From positions 1 through 8,770 of the forward strand of contig CABSRC010000071.1 of assembly GCA_902480035.1 (NCBI GenBank): a stretch of DNA of 8,770 nt, in the 5' to 3' direction. A model generated the notes under the pieces. That model saw only the letters and a list, made by a program, of their open reading frames with translations, was not told where the DNA came from and searched no databases. Of the stretch, positions 1-5,462 are shown piece by piece. The first letter of the stretch is position 1, and every line of letters begins with the position of its first letter. Both the position numbers and the translations under genes were made by a program. The DNA is from an uncultured Streptococcus sp. GTDB taxonomy: Bacteria > Bacillota > Bacilli > Lactobacillales > Streptococcaceae.

Positions 1-52
1 AAGCTGTTAAAGCCAAGCCGGAAAATAATAGTAGTGCGATTAATTTTTTCAT
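1..52 (-). CDS. N-terminus of an exported protein, probable lipoprotein (partial)
   Basis: Read leftward, an ATG at 52-50 opens 17 codons giving MKKLIALLLFSGLALTA before the window ends. Two lysines followed by an unbroken hydrophobic stretch form a signal peptide. The last residues L15-T16-A17 match the first three positions of a lipobox, and the one remaining base (T) is compatible with a Cys codon next, so a lipoprotein is likely but the Cys itself is not visible. A good Shine-Dalgarno (AAAGGA, 58-63) sits 5 bases before the ATG, and a strong promoter lies upstream. The mature protein is outside the window, so no function can be given. Confidence 0.75.
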   Translation of the reverse strand, partial: MKKLIALLLFSGLALTA

Positions 53-84
53 ATTCTTCCTTTCCAACATAGTTGTCTTTCTCT

Positions 85-113
85 ATTGTACCTTAATTTT
101 GTGATACTTTCAA
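85..113 (-). promoter_or_regulatory. Sigma-70 type promoter of the leftward exported-protein gene
   Basis: On the minus strand TTGAAA (113-108) and TACAAT (90-85) are separated by exactly 17 bases. Transcription would start near 78, giving a leader of about 25 bases that contains the AAAGGA ribosome site. Each hexamer differs from consensus at one or two positions. Confidence 0.75.
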
Positions 114-190
114 ATCTGGATGAAAATCTCTATTCACTAGAGTTGTTTAAAGATCGACAAGGCTTGATAAATCACTAATTAAGAAGGAAG

Positions 191-219
191 TTGCGTAGAG
201 ATAGAAAATCCGGTATGAT
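191..219 (+). promoter_or_regulatory. Probable promoter of the three-gene membrane operon
   Basis: TTGCGT (191-196) and TATGAT (214-219) are 17 bases apart. The -10 is good and the -35 keeps only the TTG. The predicted start is near 226, leaving about 65 bases of leader before the TTG start codon at 292. It is back to back with the leftward promoter at 85-113, and the interval between them shows only a short CTCTA/TAGAG inverted repeat (128-142). Confidence 0.5.
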
Positions 220-277
220 GGAAGTTGAACTTTTTTGTTGGGAACCGAGCTGATTCCTTAAAAAACAAATCATGAAT

Positions 278-284
278 GGTGAGG
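278..284 (+). promoter_or_regulatory. Ribosome binding site that supports a TTG start
   Basis: GGTGAGG at 278-284 stands 7 bases before TTG at 292. There is no in-frame ATG nearby; the ATG at 272 is in another frame and overlaps this site, so the TTG is the best start for the gene that follows. Confidence 0.65.
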
Positions 285-291
285 TTACAAA

Positions 292-1056
292 TTGGATTAT
301 AAAACTCTACGAAAAAACTATAGACTCTATATTCGATCTGCTGGCTTGTTGGCAATGCTTCTCATTATTTGCATTGGGTTCGTGGTCAGAGATACTCTTC
401 TTCAGACTGCTTCGCTCTTATTGGTCCTTGCAGGCTTGTTTTTATTCATCCAATGGCTTAAGAAGAGCTACGCCAACAAGTGCAACACCTTGCTCCATGT
501 AGATTTAGATTTAGCTTTTTGGCAGCAATACCTTCAGTTGAACAAGAATGTGAAAAAAGCTATTTCACAGATAGATATTAAGCTGACATCGGTTGCCTAT
601 TCTTTTATGATGGGAGATTTTGATACTGTCATAAAAGAAGCTAGGGAAGCACTTAGTCAGACGGATTATCCGCAGAAATATAAGAACTTTTTTGAGAGTT
701 ATCTCATGCGATCAATCGTCCTTACAGATCCTGATTTGTCTAGAGAAGAGCTGGAGGCTCAGTTAAATGGATTGACCATCACAGACCCGACTTTAGCTGA
801 AAAAACTAAAAAAGTCTGTCTCGCTCTTTATGATTTAACCATTGCGCACCAAAGCAATGATTATTTCGAAGATTTAAGCAATGACTTCAAGTACCAACAG
901 TTGGAAATTATCTACTACCAAGCCTTGAATGCTACTCTTAAAGGTGATAAGGATAGAGCGAAAGAGCTTTTTCGTAAGTTGATTTCAGAAGATGAGTCAC
1001 TCTATATCGTTCGAAAGGCTAAACAATACTTGAAGGATGAAGGCAGTCATCTGTAA
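292..1056 (+). CDS. Uncharacterised membrane-anchored protein with TPR-like helical repeats
   Basis: I do not recognise this 254-residue protein. It begins at a TTG codon served by GGTGAGG. Two hydrophobic segments lie at about residues 17-32 and 36-57, followed by a basic WLKKSY stretch, so both ends should be cytoplasmic. The remaining ~195 residues are mainly amphipathic helix. Residues 97-121 (ending FDTVIKEAREAL) and 202-234 (ALNATLKGDKDRAKELFRKL) have the small/large residue pattern of TPR repeats. This suggests a membrane-tethered protein-interaction domain, with no catalytic motif visible. It is the first gene of a rightward run; 69 bases without a terminator separate it from the next gene. 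Base composition is AT-rich compared with ftsK. Confidence 0.8.
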   Translation: MDYKTLRKNYRLYIRSAGLLAMLLIICIGFVVRDTLLQTASLLLVLAGLFLFIQWLKKSYANKCNTLLHVDLDLAFWQQYLQLNKNVKKAISQIDIKLTSVAYSFMMGDFDTVIKEAREALSQTDYPQKYKNFFESYLMRSIVLTDPDLSREELEAQLNGLTITDPTLAEKTKKVCLALYDLTIAHQSNDYFEDLSNDFKYQQLEIIYYQALNATLKGDKDRAKELFRKLISEDESLYIVRKAKQYLKDEGSHL

Positions 1057-1125
1057 ATCCTCCAATCAAAATAGAGATTAATTGAAAGAGCCTGAAAAAA
1101 TACAAGGAGTTATTGAAAGGTAAGA

Positions 1126-1992
1126 ATGAAGAAATCAATCTTTAAAGCCAATTTTTATGAGAGTCGTCGTTTGCGTCACGATGCCTTTATCGATTATATG
1201 GTCAAGGACACAAATAGTCGCAAAATCTACACAAAGCCATTTAGTATTGCGAGAAAACTATTTTCATTTTTGGGGATGCTGTTCATGTTTGGATTTTCTG
1301 CATTAATGGAGTCGCAAATTCATCACCCTGATCCAGATGCACCATTTGAAACCTGGGGGATCAATTTCTATCCACTTTGGCTGTTTTTCTTGTGTTGGTT
1401 TTTATGGTTTCTTAGTTGTAGAAAAAATCTACGTAGGAAATATGATGCAAAGATTCCTTATACTAGTATCTTGAATTTGAATCTGTATCTGATTTGGATG
1501 GTGCTTGCTCTGAATTTGTTTTTTATCACCATCATAGGTAGATACCTTACGATTTTGGGGTTGGTTTTATTCTATGTTCTTACCGGAATCATATTGTTTA
1601 TGATTATCCAATCTAGAATGAAATCGCTAAAAACTCGTCTTTATGGAGTGCAGGATCCTAGTGTAACTGCTAGACAGCAAAAGTTCATAGAAGTCATTAC
1701 TGGATTAGGTGGAATAATTGTAGCAGGTTGGATGGTTCTGAAATTTCTTTTCCCCAAAATTGGAGAAGTAAAAGGTGATTTTTTAGGAACCATCTCATTT
1801 ATAGGAATGGTATTTTTTGGAAATCTTATCACTTTAGGTATGGTAGTAGTGATGATGTTACCCTATTCATTGTACGGTTACTACCGAAACAAATATTCAG
1901 AAGAATATCGCGAGTTCGAAGGAAAATCGCTGGAAGACTGGTATGGGAAGAAATACCTGAACAAACATAAGGAGGTATTAAATAATGAATAA
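1126..1992 (+). CDS. Uncharacterised six-span integral membrane protein
   Basis: The product is 288 residues and matches no family I can name. Hydrophobic spans lie at about 44-61, 81-98, 115-137, 141-162, 189-209 and 223-246. A basic N-terminal tail of about 40 residues and a charged, tyrosine-rich C-terminal tail (about 250-288, including YREFEGKSLEDWYGKK) would both be cytoplasmic with an even span number. The 1126 ATG follows GAAAGG (1115-1120) by 5 bases; a stronger AAGGAG at 1104-1109 is too far away. No ATPase, transporter signature or catalytic motif is evident. The gene's last 8 bases overlap the start of the next gene, so the two are almost certainly co-transcribed and probably translationally coupled. 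Confidence 0.8.
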   Translation: MKKSIFKANFYESRRLRHDAFIDYMVKDTNSRKIYTKPFSIARKLFSFLGMLFMFGFSALMESQIHHPDPDAPFETWGINFYPLWLFFLCWFLWFLSCRKNLRRKYDAKIPYTSILNLNLYLIWMVLALNLFFITIIGRYLTILGLVLFYVLTGIILFMIIQSRMKSLKTRLYGVQDPSVTARQQKFIEVITGLGGIIVAGWMVLKFLFPKIGEVKGDFLGTISFIGMVFFGNLITLGMVVVMMLPYSLYGYYRNKYSEEYREFEGKSLEDWYGKKYLNKHKEVLNNE

Positions 1993-2488
1993 GAATTTTA
2001 ACGAGATGTCGTTTGATGAATTGAAATGCTATCGTAGAGAAGGTCTTTGGAGATCTTTGGGCTTATTACTGGTCATTATTTTGGTGATTACAGGCATGGT
2101 CTTGATGGAAGTGAATCATGTTTCTTCGTCCAATCAGAATCGTTTTCGGGTTATTGGGTTGACAACGGTCATTGCGCTCTTTGGCTACCTGATGCCTCTG
2201 ATGGCAGCAAATCGCGTGATGCGAGACCATCCGGATTGGGTCAAGAAATCAGGTTTCGGAGCAAAAATTCCCTTGCCTATGGCTTGGCATGTCAAAAGAC
2301 TTTGCGTCCTTGGAGCGAGTCTACTGGTGATTGGAGTAGGATTTACCTCACTATATAAACCACAAGTCCAACAGACAAATTTACAAGATCAAATCGATAT
2401 CATTCAAATGGATCATGACTTGGAAAGAGAGCAAAAATTCGACCAAGTTCTAGATACCATCACACCGGAGGATAAAAAATCTGAGTAA
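1985..2488 (+). CDS. Uncharacterised small membrane protein, three predicted spans
   Basis: This 167-residue protein has hydrophobic segments at about 22-41, 57-75 and 105-124. A polar C-terminal tail (125-167) is rich in Asp, Glu and Gln and is predicted helical. The ATG at 1985 has an excellent ribosome site, AAGGAGG (1969-1975), 9 bases upstream inside the end of the preceding gene, which it overlaps in another frame. The segment between spans 2 and 3 (about residues 76-104) is basic (RVMRDHPDWVKKSGFGAK). I do not recognise the family. As the last gene of the run it is followed by a terminator, so the three proteins probably act in one membrane complex or process; that role is inference from gene order only. 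Confidence 0.8.
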   Translation: MNKNFNEMSFDELKCYRREGLWRSLGLLLVIILVITGMVLMEVNHVSSSNQNRFRVIGLTTVIALFGYLMPLMAANRVMRDHPDWVKKSGFGAKIPLPMAWHVKRLCVLGASLLVIGVGFTSLYKPQVQQTNLQDQIDIIQMDHDLEREQKFDQVLDTITPEDKKSE

Positions 2489-2538
2489 GAACCATTTTGG
2501 AATTTGAACATCATTGAATATCGTTCTAAACAGCTCTA

Positions 2539-2567
2539 AAGAACAGTGCCCACTCGGTGCTGTTTTT
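2539..2567 (+). terminator. Intrinsic terminator closing the membrane operon
   Basis: AACAGTGCC (2542-2550) pairs with GGTGCTGTT (2556-2564) around a 5-base loop, with two G-T wobbles, and a T-tract runs to 2567. The A residues just upstream (2539-2540) can extend the stem into the T-tract. It lies 50 bases after the operon's last stop codon and before the ftsK promoter, so ftsK is a separate unit. Confidence 0.75.
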
Positions 2568-2624
2568 CTGCTTTCTGCTACAAATTTGTGGAAGAGATTT
2601 TACTAGAGAACTAGCTTGGAAATG

Positions 2625-2633
2625 TGATATAAT
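2625..2633 (+). promoter_or_regulatory. Extended -10 promoter of ftsK, abutting the start codon
   Basis: TGATATAAT is a perfect TATAAT (2628-2633) preceded by the TGn extension. No recognisable -35 hexamer occurs at 15-18 bases upstream, which is tolerated by extended -10 promoters. The expected transcription start, about 7 bases after the hexamer, falls at 2640-2641, which is the ATG of ftsK itself. The mRNA from this promoter would therefore be leaderless or nearly so. Confidence 0.6.
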
Positions 2634-2640
2634 AAAGGTT

Positions 2641-5001
2641 ATGGCAAACAATAATCAATCAAAAAAAACACGGTCGACAAGACGACTGTCCAAAGCAGAA
2701 TTAGAAAGAAAAAAAGCAATTCATCGCATGATTGCGACCATTCTGATTAGTCTGGTCTTAATTTTTGCGGCCTTGAAATTGGGGGCAGTAGGGGTCTTGG
2801 CCTACAACTTGATCCGACTGTTTGTTGGGAGTTTGGCTTATTTGGCTATTTTAGCGACCTTCTTCTACCTTTATGCCTTTAAATGGCTGGATAAACACGA
2901 AGGGGTGATTTCAGGATTCCTAAGCTTCTTTGTTGGGGTTCTTTTGATGTTTCAGGCCTTCTTTGTATCCTCCCTTCATTTAGACAATAATGGAATCAAG
3001 GTCACTTTTTCAAGAATCATGGCAGACTTGATTCATCTGCGGGTGGAGAGTTTTGCCGGTGGTGGTATGATCGGTGCCCTTCTTTATGCTCCTATTTCCT
3101 TCCTGTTTTCAAATATTGGCTCTTATTTTATCGGTCTTCTCTTTATCGGGTTGGGGATCCTCTTGATGAGCCCTTACTCCATCTATGATTTGTTTGAAAA
3201 GGGGTCCGAAGCCTTCCATGCTTCTATGGAAAAACGCAAAGAGAGTCGCGAACAGAAATTCCTAGAAAAAGAAGCAAGAGTTGCCGAGGAAGCTGCTGCA
3301 GCTGAAAGAGAGCAAGAAGAAGCAAGAGCTGTTCTTCCAACTCCCCTTTCTATGGAAGGGCACCCTGTAGATCCTGAAACAGGAGAAGTGTTGGCGGAAG
3401 AGCCGGTCACAGAGTCCTTCCCAGAAGCTGAAATTGTTGCACCAGCAACACCAGAAATCTACCTGCCAGATGAAGAATGGCCGGAAGAGCCTGAAGCATA
3501 CGAAGAGCTTCCGGAAGTCGAAGAATTCGAAGACGATGGGGAGGAAGTTCAGGTGGACTTCACGCCTAAGGAACTCCTTCAGTACAAACTTCCAACGATT
3601 GATCTCTTTGCGCCTGATAAGCCCAAAAATCAATCAAAAGAGAAAAACATCGTTCGCCAGAATATCCGCATTCTGGAAGAAACCTTTGCAAGCTTTAACA
3701 TCAAGGCGACAGTGGAGCGGGCGGAAATTGGTCCATCTGTTACCAAGTATGAAGTCAAGCCGGCTGTCGGGGTGCGGGTCAACCGCATCTCCAACCTTGC
3801 AGATGATTTGGCCCTAGCCCTAGCAGCCAAGGATGTGCGGATCGAAGCGCCGATCCCAGGGAAGTCTCTGGTCGGGATTGAAGTGCCCAACTCAGAGATT
3901 GCGACGGTTTCCTTCCGTGAATTGTGGGAGCAGTCCAAAACAGACCCAGCTAAACTCCTTGAGATTCCACTTGGGAAGGCTGTAGATGGCTCAGCTCGGA
4001 CCTTTGATTTGGCCCGGATGCCCCACCTCTTGGTAGCTGGTTCTACCGGATCTGGTAAGTCAGTAGCGGTTAATGGGATCATTTCGAGTATCTTGATGAA
4101 GGCCCGTCCGGACGAAGTCAAATTTATGATGGTCGATCCTAAGATGGTGGAGCTTTCTGTCTACAATGATATTCCTCACCTCTTGATTCCAGTGGTGACC
4201 AACCCACGCAAGGCCAGTCGGGCCCTGCAGAAGGTCGTTGATGAGATGGAAAATCGCTATGAGCTCTTCTCGAAAGTGGGCGCTCGGAATATTGCTGGCT
4301 TTAATGCCAAGGTGGCTGAGTACAATGCCCAGTCTGAGATGAAGCAAGTACCACTTCCATTGATTGTGGTCATTGTCGATGAGTTGGCAGACTTGATGAT
4401 GGTCGCAAGTAAAGAAGTGGAAGATGCCATTATTCGCCTGGGACAAAAGGCGCGTGCGGCTGGGATCCACATGATTCTTGCGACCCAACGGCCATCGGTT
4501 GACGTTATTTCAGGTTTGATCAAGGCCAATGTGCCTTCCCGAGTCGCTTTTGCGGTATCATCTGGGACCGACTCACGGACCATCTTGGATGAAAATGGGG
4601 CAGAGAAATTGCTCGGTCGCGGAGACATGCTCTTTAAACCGATCGATGAAAACCACCCGATTCGTCTGCAAGGATCCTTTATCTCAGATGACGATGTAGA
4701 GCGGATTGTCAACTTTGTCAAGGAGCAGGCAGAAGCCGATTATGATGATGCCTTTGATCCAGGCGAAGTATCCGAATCAGACTTTGACGGAGGCATGGGT
4801 GGCTCTGATGAAGGCGATCCTCTCTTTGAAGAGGCCAAGGCGCTCGTGGTTGAAACTCAAAAAGCCAGTGCTTCGATGATTCAGCGCCGCTTGTCAGTTG
4901 GATTTAACCGAGCGACTCGCCTCATGGAAGAGTTGGAAGCAGCCGGTGTGATTGGACCTGCTGAAGGAACCAAGCCTCGGAAAGTATTGCAACAATCATA
5001 A
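2641..5001 (+). CDS. ftsK: FtsK/SpoIIIE-type DNA translocase
   Basis: This 786-residue protein is a membrane-anchored, ATP-driven double-stranded DNA pump that clears chromosome ends from the closing septum. In streptococci it is known to work with the single recombinase XerS at difSL. Hydrophobic spans lie at about 30-48, 57-80, 88-108 and 129-166 (the last long enough for two). A linker (about 178-305) starts as a charged helix rich in Glu, Ala and Arg and becomes Pro/Glu-rich. The alpha domain runs about 307-440. The RecA-like motor has Walker A G467-S474 (GSTGSGKS, Lys473) and Walker B ending D580-E581. A winged-helix gamma domain that reads DNA polarity spans about 726-786. All motor residues checked are intact. 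The ATG at 2641 is chosen because the product then starts MANNN, like pneumococcal FtsK; an in-frame GTG at 2557 lies inside the upstream terminator. The AAAGG (2634-2638) is only 2 bases from the ATG, so a normal ribosome site is lacking. Confidence 0.97.
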   Translation: MANNNQSKKTRSTRRLSKAELERKKAIHRMIATILISLVLIFAALKLGAVGVLAYNLIRLFVGSLAYLAILATFFYLYAFKWLDKHEGVISGFLSFFVGVLLMFQAFFVSSLHLDNNGIKVTFSRIMADLIHLRVESFAGGGMIGALLYAPISFLFSNIGSYFIGLLFIGLGILLMSPYSIYDLFEKGSEAFHASMEKRKESREQKFLEKEARVAEEAAAAEREQEEARAVLPTPLSMEGHPVDPETGEVLAEEPVTESFPEAEIVAPATPEIYLPDEEWPEEPEAYEELPEVEEFEDDGEEVQVDFTPKELLQYKLPTIDLFAPDKPKNQSKEKNIVRQNIRILEETFASFNIKATVERAEIGPSVTKYEVKPAVGVRVNRISNLADDLALALAAKDVRIEAPIPGKSLVGIEVPNSEIATVSFRELWEQSKTDPAKLLEIPLGKAVDGSARTFDLARMPHLLVAGSTGSGKSVAVNGIISSILMKARPDEVKFMMVDPKMVELSVYNDIPHLLIPVVTNPRKASRALQKVVDEMENRYELFSKVGARNIAGFNAKVAEYNAQSEMKQVPLPLIVVIVDELADLMMVASKEVEDAIIRLGQKARAAGIHMILATQRPSVDVISGLIKANVPSRVAFAVSSGTDSRTILDENGAEKLLGRGDMLFKPIDENHPIRLQGSFISDDDVERIVNFVKEQAEADYDDAFDPGEVSESDFDGGMGGSDEGDPLFEEAKALVVETQKASASMIQRRLSVGFNRATRLMEELEAAGVIGPAEGTKPRKVLQQS

Positions 5002-5010
5002 GGATAGGGA

Positions 5011-5043
5011 AAAAGGGCGCTTGTCCCACTCCCTTTTCTTTTT
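5011..5043 (+). terminator. Probable intrinsic terminator after ftsK
   Basis: AAAAGGG (5011-5017) can pair with CCCTTTT (5031-5037) around a 13-base loop, followed by CTTTTT (5038-5043). An alternative pairing of GGG with CCC at 5025-5027 competes. It lies 10 bases after the ftsK stop. Strength is uncertain because the loop is long and the stem A/T-rich at its base. Confidence 0.55.
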
Positions 5044-5048
5044 ATAGA
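5021..5048 (+). promoter_or_regulatory. Weak candidate promoter for the VOC-ATPase pair
   Basis: TTGTCC (5021-5026) and TATAGA (5043-5048) are 16 bases apart and overlap the ftsK terminator. Each hexamer matches consensus at only about four of six positions. If real, the transcript would start near 5055, just before the ribosome site. Read-through from ftsK is an equally good explanation. Confidence 0.25.
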
Positions 5049-5067
5049 AAATAGAAAGTAGGACCAG

Positions 5068-5454
5068 ATGAAGTTAGACATGATTCATCATATTGCCATC
5101 ATTGGACGGGATCGCGAAGCCATGTTGCATTTTTATGTGGACCAGTTGGGCTTTGCGATTGTCAGTGAATATGACCGTCCTGAACGCGGAGATATCTTGA
5201 TCAATCTCCGTCAGGGCCAGCTGACGTTAGAACTCTTTATCAAACCGACGGCCCCAGAACGGCCAAAGCTTCCCTTGCCCGAGCATGCGGGACTGCGTCA
5301 TCTTGCCTTTAAAGTGGAAGATGTCGAGGCATATCTAGCTAGATTGGATCAGCTAGGTATTGAGAATACAGGCCTTCGCTATGATGACTTTGATGGTAAG
5401 AAAATGGCATTTTTCTTCGATCCAGAAGGATTGCCCTTGGAAATACATGAGTGA
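5068..5454 (+). CDS. gloA2: VOC-fold metalloprotein, SMU1112c/YaeR type (glyoxalase I-like)
   Basis: This 128-residue protein belongs to the vicinal-oxygen-chelate superfamily (glyoxalase I, dioxygenases, bleomycin resistance proteins). Two beta-alpha-beta-beta-beta units are visible, and the four expected metal ligands fit His8 (in HHIAI), Glu55 (in LTLELF), His78 (in GLRHLAF) and Glu125 (in PLEIHE). The stretches PERPKLP and GLRHLAF resemble E. coli YaeR. Members of this branch are annotated as glyoxalase I-like, but their substrate is not established, so methylglyoxal detoxification is only a possibility. It should be soluble and cytoplasmic. The ribosome site is modest (AGTAGGA, 5057-5063, 4 bases before the ATG). 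The stop codon is embedded in the ribosome site of the following ATPase, so the pair is very likely an operon. Confidence 0.9.
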   Translation: MKLDMIHHIAIIGRDREAMLHFYVDQLGFAIVSEYDRPERGDILINLRQGQLTLELFIKPTAPERPKLPLPEHAGLRHLAFKVEDVEAYLARLDQLGIENTGLRYDDFDGKKMAFFFDPEGLPLEIHE

Positions 5455-5458
5455 GGAA
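5453..5458 (+). promoter_or_regulatory. Ribosome binding site of the ATPase across the VOC stop codon
   Basis: GAGGAA (5453-5458) overlaps the TGA stop of the VOC gene (5452-5454) and stands 4 bases before ATG at 5463. This selects the ATG over the in-frame GTG at 5451, which overlaps the site itself, and predicts translational coupling of the two genes. Confidence 0.7.
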
Positions 5459-5462
5459 CGCA

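Noticed and set aside
272..502. 76-codon reading frame starting at ATG 272
   Set aside because: It overlaps the ribosome site and start of the 292 gene in another frame, and its product lacks the ordered domain pattern of the longer frame.
1104..1126. AAGGAG at 1104-1109 serving an alternative TTG start at 1113
   Set aside because: The TTG is out of frame with the 1126 gene and opens only a short frame that stops after about ten codons.
2047..2358. 103-codon frame inside the third membrane gene
   Set aside because: It is wholly inside a well-supported gene with an excellent ribosome site, and has no good start signal of its own.
2542..2567. CACTCGGTGC resembles the 3' end of a type II tracrRNA
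   Set aside because: There is no anti-repeat, no CRISPR repeats and no cas gene; it is an ordinary terminator hairpin.
2557..2640. An in-frame GTG at 2557 that would extend FtsK by 28 residues
   Set aside because: It lies inside the upstream terminator stem, upstream of the likely promoter, and the added residues do not match the usual streptococcal FtsK start (MAN...).
3183..4721. Several long minus-strand open frames opposite ftsK
   Set aside because: They are antisense to a conserved protein-coding gene and follow from its codon bias; the products are low-complexity without recognisable domains.
5451..5462. GTG at 5451 as the ATPase start
   Set aside because: It overlaps the ribosome site that serves the ATG at 5463, and has no good site of its own.
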